A stretch of 64,000 bases of DNA from Ampelocalamus luodianensis (lineage: Eukaryota; Streptophyta; Magnoliopsida; Poales; Poaceae). The notes under the pieces are model-generated. The model was not told the origin of the DNA. It did no database searches and saw only the letters and a program-made list of their open reading frames with translations. The translations under genes were made by a program, and so were the position numbers. Positions 1-10,793 of this stretch are shown here, piece by piece; positions within the stretch are counted from its first letter, which is position 1, and each line of letters begins with the position of its first letter. The DNA lies in contig CM070622.1 of assembly GCA_036346255.1 (NCBI GenBank), forward strand, positions 25,074,751 through 25,138,750. The letters are read 5' to 3'.

Positions 1-960
1 GATGTTGGTTTAGAACCACTCCATCCTGGAGGACAAAAGCTCAACACTTGAGCACACAATCAATCCAACTCTCTAGAACCCTAACCTCTCCACTTTCCTC
101 TCCATAAACTACAAACTAGGGTTTCTCAAATGTCAGGGTTGGGAGGTGCACAGCCAGCACCCCAGCAGCTAGCTTCTAGAGGAAGACATCTAAACGGGCA
201 CCCGTTAAGCCCTCACACAAACGGGTTTCATTACGCACGTATATTAAAGCGTCGTCTTCAACTACTCTTGACCTAAACCACTTCTCCTTGCATTGTCTTG
301 CACCGCGGTTTAGCCAAAAGCAATCCATCGCACCGAACTGCCCGTTTGGTCATCCTTATCCATTTTGAGCCATGCTTGAGTCCAACCATCTCATCTGTCA
401 TCTACGGTCGTTCTGGACCTTGATTCTCCTAACCAAGTCCCGATCCTCCTCACCATTGACCATAGTTGACCACCAAGCGACCTGCACAAGAATAGACCAA
501 GAGATCGATTCTGGGAACAAATTCTTTGTAACTTGACCCACGTTAGTCAAAACACATATCAGCAATACATGCATCCAGGACCACTATCCACGACCAGTGT
601 CCAAGACCTCTGTCCACGACCAATGTCCAGGACCTCTTTCCACGACCAGTGTCCATGATCACTGTCTACGACCAGTGTCCACGACCACTGTCTACGTCCA
701 GCTGGTCGAAACTATGAACAGGACTCGATGAACAATGCTTTGAATGAACAGTATTCGTAATAAATAGTACTTGCAGCTACAGCACTCGAAATAAACAGTA
801 CTCATAACTTTTGACAACTCGGTACAAATAGCTACGACCACGTGTAGTTGAAGCCTTCTACGACCACGATCAGCTACAACCACGTCCAGCTACCACCACG
901 TGTGGTAATACCGCCACTCAAATGCAGTCATACCGATTTTACTAAACTTGCAGAAAACGA
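1..960. other. Unassigned repeat-like DNA left of the Copia remnant
   Basis: I see no credible coding sequence here; the short open frames are AT-rich and unlike any family I know. From about 574 the sequence becomes a short minisatellite and then degenerates into words such as CTACGACCACG and CAGCTACCACCACG up to about 910. The recognisable integrase sequence begins at about 1000, so this stretch is probably foreign to the Copia element and marks a truncation or insertion boundary. The rest cannot be assigned. Confidence 0.5.
574..703. repeat. 26-bp minisatellite made of 13-bp half units
   Basis: The word TCCACGACCAGTG and its variants (TCCAAGACCTCTG, TCCAGGACCTCTT, TCTACGACCAGTG) repeat every 13 bases. 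Alternate copies are more alike, so the higher-order period is 26. About ten half units are readable before the pattern decays. It is non-coding. Confidence 0.85.
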
Positions 961-999
961 GTGATTCGACAAACCCTCAACACCATTGCCAATTGTATC

Positions 1000-2002
1000 A
1001 TCATACTAAAATCATGAGCATATCCCCATGATATCCACATTTATTCTTTTAATTAACAACTCTGCGAGGCCATTTTGAGTGTGGACATGTGGTACAGAAT
1101 AATCTACTTTAATGCCCAGAACCATACAATAATCATTAAATGCCATTGACGCAAACTCGCCAGCGTTGTCCATCCGAATGGACTTAATCTATTCTTCTAG
1201 AAAATTGGCTCTTAATCTAATTATTTGGGCAATTAATTTTGAGAAAGCATGGTTATGTAGACAACAGACAAACATGGGATCATCTAATAGAGGCATGTCA
1301 TAAGACCATAAAATATCTAAAGGGGCCCAATAGGGGTTGGATAGGTCCACAAATATCACCATGAATTCTCTCCAGAAAACTAGGTGATTCATCTCTTAAT
1401 TTCAAATCAGAGGGTCTAGTAATTCATTTTCCTTTGGCATAAGCAGGGCATATGAAATCTTTAGGTCTAGAAAAATCTGTAGTTTTTATGTTATGGCCAA
1501 CAGAATTATTGATAACTTTTTGCATCATACCCAAACTAGGATAACCTAGACGATCATGCCAGATCTTAAAAATTACTGGGTGTTCAACAATTATTTTCAT
1601 CACAACATAAACTTCAGGTTTGATATAAGTGTAGTACAATCCTGATGAGAAAGAGGGGAGTTTTTCTACCATTTGCTTTTGGCATCCATTAGACTTAGTC
1701 ATGAGTAGGTATTCTGTACCATTATCATTATCGGTTTCTACGTGAAATCCATTCAGACGAATGTCTTTAAAACTGAGGAGGGTACGTTTAGATTCGGGAT
1801 ACAGAAGAGCATCCTCGACTATTATACATGTACCTATCGGGAGAACTATGATGGCCTTTCTAGTGTCGACTATGAGAGCATCGCTTCTAGCGATGCTCAT
1901 GATATTCTCAGTTTTCTTAGTTAATATTTGGAAATATTTAGTTTCCCTAAAGATCGAATTAGTGGTGCAACTGTCTACAAGATAGATTTTCTCTTTCGCC
2001 AT
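1000..2002 (-). pseudogene. Copia pol fragment: protease remnant, GAG-pre-integrase, integrase core start
   Basis: The frame from 2002 down to 1424 starts with a degenerate protease active site (LVDSCTTNSIF, where the family has a D-S-G/C-A/T motif). It then carries a GAG-pre-integrase segment around IWHDRLGYPSLGMM and ends at a zinc-binding region whose expected second cysteine reads tyrosine (CPAYAKGK). After a break, 1392-1000 gives integrase sequence with a core motif RMDNAGEF and then VPHVHTQNGLAE, interrupted by an in-frame TAG at about 1189. Reverse transcriptase is not present. It cannot encode a working polyprotein. Confidence 0.85.
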
Positions 2003-2259
2003 TTGATCGTACCGGTTTATTCTATATTTAAAACATGATTAATAATCAAAGAATTATTCAATAGGAAATATAGTTCAAAATTAAATAGAACAAGCATAGA
2101 CCAATAAGATAATGAATTGAATTAATTTGGAGAAATAACAATACCAAGAGTTCAGCCTAAGCAGAATAATGAAAGATAAGTGCTCAACATGAGCATGAAT
2201 AAACCAATGTTCATCAGGAACTAGAACTAAACTGATATGCAATAAAGCATATAAGGAGA

Positions 2260-3351
2260 CTACTTCATGTCTCCAAATGGATCCTGGCTGTCCTCATGGA
2301 GGTCTAGGAGATCCAATCCAAGAAGATCGTCTTGCCCCATGGAGGTGCCTTCTCCCTGAGCCTCATCATCAAGAACCATGTAATCATTTTTCTCGACGTC
2401 TTGGCTAGGAGACGATCTAGTAAGAGCGGGCTGAGCAGTGAAATGAGCCTCAACTTTGTTCCCCTGAGTCTTCTTGACTCGTCCCGTGGACTGCATGTAG
2501 AGGATGACCAAGTGCTACGGGGTGTGGCAAGTACGCGACTAATGCCCGGTGCAACCACATCTGAAGCACGTCTAGGGAGGATTAGCAGCCATGTTGCCTG
2601 ATTCTTGCTTCTGGGGTCTCCCTTTACCTGCTCCTCTACCATGGGGTTTACCCCTTCCTATCTGCATCCCAACTTTCTTCCATCTACCCCCATTCTGTTT
2701 TGGACCTTTTTCACGATCATGGCTTTTGCTTGCCTGCTGAGCATTTGAGTGTAATTTAGGCACAGTCATCGTCCTAGTGGAATGTATCTGATGGTTTTCC
2801 ATCAAAAGTTCTGCCCGTTTCTCAATTTCCAGCAAAGTGTACATCAGCTCAGAGTACTTCGCATTGTGGTACTGTTGCTGCAGTATCCGCATATTAGGGT
2901 GGAAGGTGCATAAGATTTTCTCTATCATATCGGCTTCTGTAACTGCCTAGTTATAGAACCACATTTTGGAGATAAGTTTGTGCATGAAAGAGTTATATGC
3001 TGCCACGATCTTGAAATTCTGAAAGTGCAGGTTAGTCCATTCTCTTTGTGCTTCTGGGAGAAGAACATATCTCTGCTGGTTGTAGCATTCCTTCACAGAA
3101 TTCCACAACACCAGTGGATCCTCCTCCATTTAATATTCAGACTTCAGGTCTTCATGGAGGTGCTGCCTCAGGAAGTGCAGAGCCGCATACCTAGCGGCCT
3201 CATGGATGGTAGGGGCGCCAGCTACTGGCTCGGTGATGACATCTCCAAGAGATCGAGAGTTCAGGCTAATCTTTGCGTCCATCGACCAGGTGAGGTAGTT
3301 GTTGCCATTCAGGGCAAGCTCAGCAAATTCTTCTTTTACAATGTCTGACAT
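2260..3351 (-). pseudogene. Copia gag (UBN2-type) with a broken zinc knuckle
   Basis: The N-terminal frame (3351-3130) opens with MSDIVKEEFAELALNGNNY and the tryptophan-containing start typical of plant Copia gag. It continues through 3129-2947 and 2928-2572 with changes of frame or stops between segments. Near 2540-2575 the minus strand gives a CCHC knuckle, C-F-R-C-G-C-T-G-H-stop-S-R-T-C. The spacing CX2CX4HX4C is intact, but the residue after the histidine, usually tryptophan, is a TAG stop. An acidic C-terminal tail runs to 2260. Gag would package element RNA; this copy is dead. Confidence 0.85.
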
Positions 3352-4990
3352 CTCCTACATTAGGTTCATGCAATTATTATGCTTTACTACATGTAAAATA
3401 GAATTTAAAGCATGAATATTGCAAAATTAATCAAGATTGGTTTAACATCTTTTCAGCAGATATTTTTATGAATTCTAGAATTTTCCTAGCAATAATTATG
3501 ATTTTATGCTAATTAATGAGGTCTATGGATAATTTTCAAAACTATCAATATGACAAAAAAATAATTCAGCAAATAAAGCTAGGAAAATAAAACCCATGGT
3601 ATGAAACTTCCAGTGTGTGCTAAGTCTAAGGTTTCACAAAATTATGGAAGCTCATATGCCTAAAAATAATGTTTCTAGGATTATTTAAGGGTATTGCATA
3701 AAAATAAATAATATTAAAGCAAATAACCATAAACCAAGGTATAAAATACACAATAACCATGAGATATACTAATCTATTGCAAAAAATGGATTCCTGAGGG
3801 GTTATTCTGTAAGAATATATAAAAATCTGAAATCCACCGTAAATTTTGCAAACTCCAAGGGGTTTTCTACAAAATTTCATTATTCGCAAAAAAAAATCCT
3901 CATAATCTTCAGAACTTCGAGGGGCCATTTTGCAATTGTTTTAGATTTTTTCCTTCGCTGATCCCCCCCCCCTCTTTTCTTCTAGTTTTTTCTTTGGGAT
4001 GTGCCTTTCTTTTGTCCCACATAGGCCATGCAAGCAGCACCATTAGGGCGCTAGGGGAAAACCTCCTCCATTAAATATTCAGACCTCAGGTCTTTATGGA
4101 GGTGGTGCCTCAAGAAGTGCAGAGCCGCATATCTAGCGGCCTCAGGGATGGTAGGGGTGCCAGTTGCTAGCTTGGTGATGGCATCTCCAAGAGATCGAGA
4201 GTTCAGGCTGATCTTTGCGTCCATCAACTAGGCGAGGTAGTTGTTGCCATTCAGGCCAAGCTCAGCAAATTCTTTCTTTACAATGTCTGACATCTCCTAC
4301 ATTAGGTTCATGTAATTATTAAGTTTTACTACAGGTAAAATAGAATTTAAAGCACGAATATTGCAAAATCAATAAAGATTGGTTTAACGTCTTTTCAACA
4401 GATTTTTTTGATGAATTTCCATAATTTTCCTAGCAATTATTATGATTTTATGCTAATTAATGAGGTCTATGGATAATTTTTAGAATTATCAATATGACAT
4501 AAAACAATTCAGCAAATCAAGCTAGGGAAATAAGTCTAAGGTTTCACAAAATTATGGAAGCTCATATGCCTAAAAACCATGTTTTTAAGATTGTTTAAGG
4601 GTATTGCATAAAAATAAATAATATTAAACCAAATAACCATAAACCGAGGGTATAAAATACACAATAACCTTGAGATATACTAATCTATCGTAAAAAAAAA
4701 AAATCAGATTCCCGAGGGGTTATTCTGCAAGAATATATAAAAATCCGAAATCCACCATAAATTTTCCAAACTCCAAGGGGTTTCGCAAAAATTCCTTATT
4801 CACGAAAAATCCTCGTAATCTTCAGAACTTCGACGGCCCTTTTGCATTTTTTCGAGATTTTTTTCCTTTTCCCGATTTCCCCCCTTTTTTCTTTTCTTCC
4901 GGTTTTTTTTCTTTGGGTCGTGCGCCCGTGCCTTTCTTTTGTCCCACAAAAGCCATGTGGGCAGCACCATTAGGGCGCCAGGGGAAAACC
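3121..4990. repeat. Tandem segmental duplication of about 0.93 kb (gag start plus leader)
   Basis: The segment 3121-4062 is followed directly by a second, diverged copy at 4063-4990. Both begin at CTCCTCCATT and end at the shared word AGGGGAAAACC. Each copy carries the gag N-terminus on the minus strand, about 600 bp of AT-rich leader, and a pyrimidine-rich run ending in CTTTGGG and CCTTTCTTTTGTCCCAC. The second copy has more substitutions in the gag part, including an in-frame stop. The copies differ by scattered point changes and small indels, so the duplication is not recent. Confidence 0.85.
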
Positions 4991-5670
4991 CCTAGCGCCA
5001 CATCTCGTGGCGGCGGCGCATTGCGCATAGTGGGGCTCGGAGGTGCGTGCAGGAGGCGCGTGGCATGGCGGCGGCAACAGGCCAAAGGCGCGATGCGGTG
5101 CATCGGCGCCCTACGAGGTCGGCAGCGAAAACGACGCACGGTGTGGCGGGCACATGGTCGGATGCTCGCGACGGCGGCAGCAGTAAGCCAGCGGCGGGGA
5201 GCAGCACGTGGCCCGGGCGCGTCGCGGCGGCGGCAAGCAACTGGTGGTAGGCCGGCGGCGACGCTCGGTGCGGCTACGGCGCGAGTGCAACGCAATACGA
5301 TGACGGCGCGGATGGCACATGGCCGTCGGGGCCGGCGAGGCTGTGTAGTGGGTTTGTGAGCGGTGGGCGCCGACGGTGGGCCAGCGGCAGCTCCTGTGGC
5401 TTCAGGCTGGCGATTTTTTTCCTCTGTTTTTTTTTTGCATGAATAGTAATCCATGTGATAAACAGTACAATAACGGATCTAATCCAACCGGACTAATCTA
5501 CTAATTAGAACGCTAATTAATCACGAGGCAAATTAGCTGATTAACCGATCTAAACTGATACATGCAAATTAATCTACCAGATTAATCATAGTAAAAACAA
5601 TAGATGGAAAGATGAAATTCCGGCAGCATACCGATTTGGTCGTGTAGAGTCATTCGTGCTGATAACGTAT
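4991..5670 (-). other. GC-rich leader of the Copia element
   Basis: Between the duplicated segment and the candidate LTR lies about 400 bp of CG-rich sequence (5000-5400) followed by AT-rich sequence. It is open in several frames on both strands only because stop codons are rare at this composition. Translations are low-complexity alanine/arginine-rich with no recognisable domain. I treat it as untranslated leader. Near 5640-5670 the minus strand reads TTATCAGCACGAATG, a plausible primer-binding-site region beside the LTR end, though I am not certain of the tRNA. Confidence 0.5.
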
Positions 5671-5885
5671 TGAAGAATGTAGTAATCGCGAGAATTCAAC
5701 AACCAATCACCACACAATAGATGAACAATCACAAAGAGATGAACAGTGTAGACACAATATGTGAAACCTCTTTATTGATAGATTGATCTCTTTCTGAATA
5801 CAATAAAATTCTATTTAAAGACTAAAACTAACCAGAGACAATTTAGGTATTATGCTCGTTAACCCTTAAATCAGGATTTCTCAAT
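5671..5885 (-). mobile_element. Candidate 5' LTR of the minus-strand Copia element
   Basis: In plus orientation this starts with TGAAGAATG directly next to the candidate primer-binding region and ends with CA near 5885, giving a TG...CA unit of about 215 bp. It contains TTTATT, which on the minus strand reads as a polyadenylation-like AATAAA. The inner end is moderately convincing. The outer end is a guess because no second LTR copy or target-site duplication is visible. Confidence 0.4.
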
Positions 5886-7078
5886 GCATCTTACCACGCA
5901 GGAACCATCCTGCCACGTCCCGCGTCTGCCAGGTGTTCAGCAAAAAGCCCTGCACTTGGACCAATTCGTTGCGTTGAAGCATCTGCTGCGTACGTGCAGG
6001 TGCAGCTAGCGAGGCGGCGCGCGCGCGAGGTTGCGGCCCGCGGGGTGAAGAAGACGGCGCCACGGCGGCGGCCGGCGATCGGCAGGCTGACCCGCCTGCA
6101 CATGACACAGCTGATTGTCACATCGAGGCGATCGGCCGATCGATTTCTTCGTTTCTGGCTTGTGCTTGGTCATGTCATGCATGTGCCGTGTGCTCGTGCC
6201 CGAAAGCGACGCGGTTCTGGTCAGGCGCGCGGGGTTTGGCCTGGCTTGGCTTCGTCGTCAGACGCGACGCGAGTCCGACTGGCACCTAGACGGTAAAATA
6301 TCTCGCGTGCCGTTCGCGTCCTGGGGGCGCCAAGTATCCGCGTTGGCGTGGACTAGGCTTGCTAACTAGTAGAAGACGTTGCATCGTATACACGAGGAAT
6401 ACTCGCGTACGTACGTAGTCGTGTGTGTTGATGATTAAGGGCCGGACGTGGACTTGCTCGACCTATACGGTGCAAGTACAGTAGTATTCGTCTTGGCAAG
6501 AGTTTAATTTAGTTCGGATAAGCACGTGCCGTCGTTTCTGTTGGTACTAGTACTCTAGTGTATTGTGCAGAGTTGCCGCCAATTTGGTCATGGACTTTCG
6601 TACTGTACACGCACGTAGAGAGCCAAAGCTGAGCTAATTATCAAGAGAAAAATTATTGTAGGTTAGTCCTTGACCATATTCAAGCGGTTGGGACTATTTG
6701 TTGCAGTTATATGCAGAGATTAGGCAGCTTGGCGCACTAAGCTACGCCCATGTAGAAAGTATCACTATGATGTGAAAAAATGAGCACCATATTTTTTTAT
6801 AGAGCATAAGCTATTTCTTCGAGCTCGAAGGTTTTATGGTTGTTTAAGACCCAAGCATGGGCTATATATATCATTATTGGAGTATACTTAAATAAATAAA
6901 GATGTATCATCGTACGATTTAAGTGGTATACGAGATGTGGGAGTATCATTTTTCATACAACAAATATCGTTAGACATAGCTGCTCATGTCCACTGCAGTC
7001 AAAATCCTTGATCTCCAACTGACAATCAAGATCCTAAATGGTAGGAAACAAAGAAAATCTATTATGGAAAACCATGAA
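5886..7078. other. Intergenic DNA without a recognised gene
   Basis: From 5990 to 6370 the sequence is CG-rich and open in several frames, but no translation resembles a known domain and no splice structure stands out. The remainder is AT-rich. At about 6850-6960 there is a short dispersed repeat also found inverted near 37600-37770. It contains the word AAGTGGTATACGAGATGTGG. Confidence 0.5.
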
Positions 7079-7091
7079 ATATATCTAGTTA

Positions 7092-7267
7092 TCTAAATGG
7101 TAGGAACTGAGCCTAGCTCAGTTGGTGGGAAGGTGTGGATGTACACTCCCACCACCCAGGTTCAAGTCCTCTTCGAGATGAATTTGGGTGCCTATTATGG
7201 CTGTGTGCATCTTTAGTTGGTGCAGAGGCCGGGAGTTATACTTCCATTTCTATAATAAAAAAATAAG
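7092..7267 (+). mobile_element. tRNA-derived SINE
   Basis: The 5' part has an RNA polymerase III internal promoter: an A box TAGCTCAGTTGG at 7114-7125 and a B box GGTTCAAGTCC at 7159-7169, with tRNA-like spacing. It is followed by a non-tRNA body and an A-rich 3' end. Perfect 13-bp direct repeats, ATATATCTAGTTA at 7079-7091 and 7268-7280, flank it and fit a target-site duplication. About 13 nt lie between the left duplication and the tRNA-like start, so the 5' end carries extra bases. SINEs are copied with enzymes borrowed from LINEs. Confidence 0.8.
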
Positions 7268-7280
7268 ATATATCTAGTTA

Positions 7281-8315
7281 CTTAATCCTAATTGCTCAAC
7301 CAAGACCACTAGGGTGCTATGTAAATAAAAATATTAAAAAAAACTAAGAAACCTAGGTTTTGCTAGTCGTTGAATTCCTTTTGCTTTGCCACCAAAGTAA
7401 TGTAACAATTGTTCAGTTGGGAAAAAAGAGAATTGCTTGGTACTTTGACATGGGAAAAATACACGTAGTAATTATAGCATGCTCACTACCAGAAAGTTTG
7501 GTCAGATAGACATAGATCCATATGATATATTCAGAAATGACAAAACAAAATATTTAAATCTTGAAGACTAAAAAGAACGAGAGGACAACATGCCACCAAG
7601 TGCAATAATCCAGTCTTATAAGCAACAATAAAATCCACAAGTAACTACATGAGAAAACATCAACTCTCACAAGAGTAAGGTATATATTGCATGTATCTTG
7701 TAAATCTGGTTGAAAGAAGGTAAACAAAAGAAATGATAAGGAGCACACTATTCATTCTTGCAAATACCAGTGAGTTTTAAGCTCTCATAATAATGAAGTT
7801 AGAATTATAGCTATCATGAAGCCATGCTGGAGTAATTACTTTAATTACCTGCCAATTATTTTGTGACGCGGATTGGTTGTCCTGGATATTTTTTCTCACA
7901 CATGAAGCAAATACCTGAAAATATAAACACAAGACACTGGCTATCAAATTACAATGTTGTGAATTGTTATTGACAACAAAAGTGTACCCACATCATTTTT
8001 AGATGTTTAGCTTAGCTACCAAAGGGGAAGTTTTTACCAGAGTTATAATTGCTTGACCACTTTAACTATATTTGTTTAACCAACCTTGGGAGAAGAAAGT
8101 GAGGTGATAAAGATAATTGAACTAAGATTATTTCATAAGTTGGTTCATGCAAGAAAGAACTGGAGATATCAACCCAATCTTTACTTTTCACATATCCTTC
8201 TAAAGTTAAGTAATATACACAGGATGAGACAGCATCAAGGCAATTCGGGAAGAAAGTGCATCTAATAGTTATGGGAGAAACCAGTATACTTGTCCTAAGG
8301 AGAGTAAGAAAAAAC
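7281..8315. other. AT-rich intergenic DNA
   Basis: Short minus-strand open frames (for example 7554-7748) are hydrophobic and low-complexity with no family resemblance. I see no repeat with clear ends. It may include introns or decayed flank of the broken gene at 8.3-8.8 kb. Confidence 0.4.
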
Positions 8316-8780
8316 CTCATCATAGTAACTCTGGACGTCATCAAACAACCTGAAACACAGGAAATTTTGGTTAATATGACTAAATTATCTCCTATTTCTG
8401 GCTTGCCTAATACATAATTGATAGCTATATAGAGGAATAAAATAAACTTATCAAAATGGGCACCCACCAAAAGTTAGCATTATATTACATAGGAAACCAT
8501 CAACACGAAGTAAATTGATAGAAAGGCACCAGAAGCACACGAGGTTGAGTGTTTCCATGATACGTTGCATGAGCTATTCCAGCTATATAAACCACCTGGA
8601 CCATTCACCAAAATTGTACCTCCAAAGGGAACAAAAAATCTGAAACAAAGAGAATATTGCAAAACTATAGATGATACTTCCAACATGCGCACATGAAATA
8701 GATATTGTCTTACAAAGATGAATGTACTCACCAAATATATAATGCTTGAGGGTAGGATGGCCTTCACCAATTAATTGTAA
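8316..8780 (-). pseudogene. Possible exons of a broken, unrecognised spliced gene
   Basis: Several short minus-strand pieces look like exons with correct edges. One at 8349-8316 is preceded by GTTTCAG and followed by GTTTTTTC, and codes for LFDDVQSYYDE. Further upstream on the minus strand, about 8770-8730 gives LIGEGHPTLKHYIFG before GTGAGT, and a stretch around 8590-8520 reads IAGIAHATYHGNTQPRVLLV. I do not recognise the protein. Stops close some segments and no continuous product can be assembled, so if it was a gene it is now a relic. Chance resemblance to exons is possible. Confidence 0.25.
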
Positions 8781-10336
8781 AATATAAGCAACACCGGTTG
8801 TAGAGCATCGCTCTATCTAGATACCAAATAATCAAAATTTAGCCTAAATTTACTAGAAGGCAAACTCACATAGATTTATATATGACATATAAGTTGTAGT
8901 TAGAGAAACTTCAGGAGTCAGAGAGCCTCACAATTGGTAAACAGCAAGTCTCCGAGGCACTCCACGGAGCCAAAACTAGAGTCGCTGAAGCGGAACCCAG
9001 ATAGTGTTGTCAACAGAACATATTCTAGTTACTCTAGCTGTTTTTGAAAACTGAATATTCAATAAACATCAAACACATATTAGTTTTGTCATTAGAATAG
9101 ATCCTAACTACCATGTCTGTTTATGAAAATAGACTAAATAGAGGATTAGAACACACGTAGACCTAATTTATCAAGCCACCGGGCATGCTTCCTACCATGC
9201 TTGCTACTTTGGATGAGAACTTCAAGGAACATCATGCGGCATGCACTCTCTGTCATTGTCAGATCTGAGCTGGCACTACTCTGAGCAATTGGCAATATGT
9301 CTCTGCCATGGAGACACCTCAAGAATCGTGGGGGCGCCAATGTAGAAGAAGCGAACGAAGGATCGACGTCATCCGGTGCGTGCCTCACTGTGGTCATCGA
9401 GACTAAAGAGGAGGATGGAGATGCTCTCTCGTTGACATCGAGGCAGAGGCATCAAAGCCCTTCTGGAGACCGGTGGGCAGGTCAACGTTTCAGGATGGTG
9501 GATAGACAGTGGCAGCACGACTAGGGTTCAGGGTGAGGATGGAGGAGGGGACATCGGGAGAAGCCAACATCGTGGACGGAGCGATCACCGACGACGATGG
9601 GCCTAAGAATCGGAGGAGGAGAGTAGGGAAGTTCACCAACGGTGGCAACGATACTTGGCAGGAGATGGGGAGGAGGCAAGGGCAGGCGAGAAAGGAGAAG
9701 AGGGGGACTGGGGAGAAGGAGAGTGTGGCGCGTGGATCGAGATAGGTTAGTACTGTGGTGGAGTGAAGGTAGAAGCCAACTTGATCTGAGTTGTCCATTG
9801 TCGATCTCACAGCTAGGCCAACGCCTCTGAAGTAGGCCACAGCGACCGGCCTAGCACGAGCGACCACCGAATCCACAATGCAGCATCGACCGACCCATGA
9901 GGCCCAATGATTGACAAACCGGATCTATGCAGCCGTTTACGGCGTTTGTCGCAAGACACTTCGCACACAAGATGCATGGCAGCCTACCACTACTGGACTA
10001 AATGTATGACACTTCCCTAATCTCGCTGTTCTCATCGGGTTTAGTATTAGGACAGATTGGTCACTGGGTTGATATCACCACAATTAGGAGTTAGAAAATG
10101 ATTCAGTGCCAGTGGTAACATGTTTGTCTAAATGTGCTACCACCTCTGCCTAGAGATGGAATTGGACTTCAGGAGTCCATGACCTATTGGACTTGTTTAA
10201 TATTGGACCTCAATGGATTGCATCTTATTGAAATTGGATATATCCAAAGTTAGGCCCAACATAAGTTTTGGATACTTGATATTAATAGGATGGATTATGG
10301 GCTATTCAATGGACATAACCCCCAAATCAAGCTTTG
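8781..10336. other. Intergenic DNA; 9.1-9.9 kb GC-rich, unassigned
   Basis: At 9150-9880 the composition rises and long open frames appear on both strands (for example 9490-9876 on minus, 9509-9745 on plus). Their translations are compositionally biased and match nothing I recognise. A first exon of an unknown gene cannot be excluded, but there is no supporting splice or domain evidence. Confidence 0.4.
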
Positions 10337-10793
10337 GTAAAAGTTTGGTATTTAGATTTTGTAACTCGTATTCACACCATAAAAGTTTCACAAAATTTAC
10401 TAAAATTTATTAAAGATGATTCAACGTGTAGGAGAGCTGTTTTGTGCAAATTGGTGGTCACATGCACACAGGTGGGTCCCATGGACTTTTATAGGAGGCT
10501 TTTGTAAAATTTCGCTATTTGGAAATTCTAACTTGTGTTCACACCGAAATTTTTTCACAAAATAGGCTGAAATTTACTAGACACGACTTGGTGTGTCGAG
10601 GAGCTACTTTGTTCAAATTAGTGAGCCCAGACGCACAGGTGGGCCCACGGGCTTTATAGGAGTCTTGTAAAAGTTCGGTATTTGGAATTTCTAACTCGTG
10701 TTCACACCTAGTTTCACGAAATTGACTGAAATTTATTGGAGATGACTTAGCGTGTAGAGGAGCTACTTCAAGCAAATTGCTGGGCCCACGTCC
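10337..10793. repeat. Three-unit tandem repeat of about 165 bp
   Basis: Units start at 10337, 10504 and 10667 (spacings 167 and 163); the third is cut at about 10793. Each unit runs: GTAAAAGTTYGGTATTTGG-like start, AACTCGTGTTCACACC, TTTCACAAAAT, a GATGACTTAGCGTGTAG-like segment, GAGCTACTTTG, then a GTGGGCCCAC-rich end and TATAGGAG. Copies differ by many point changes. The nucleosome-scale unit length is satellite-like, but three copies is too few to call a satellite array. Confidence 0.85.

Larger units (their letters stand above)
1000..5885 (-). mobile_element. Decayed Copia (Ty1) LTR retrotransposon, minus strand
   Basis: Read right to left, the order is candidate 5' LTR, leader, gag, zinc knuckle, protease remnant, GAG-pre-integrase and the start of the integrase core, which is Copia order. 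Reverse transcriptase and RNase H are absent: recognisable homology stops near 1000, so the element is truncated or broken there. The reading frame is interrupted by several stops and frame changes. The gag N-terminus and leader occur twice in tandem (3121-4062 and 4063-4990). No second LTR is visible in the window. It is inactive. Confidence 0.85.

Noticed and set aside
4822..5454. 210-codon minus-strand frame and overlapping plus-strand frame in CG-rich DNA
   Set aside because: Open in several frames on both strands, low-complexity alanine/arginine-rich translations, and located in the leader of the Copia element.
7105..7180. A functional tRNA gene
   Set aside because: A and B boxes are present, but the acceptor stem does not pair and the segment continues into a SINE body with an A-rich end and target duplications.
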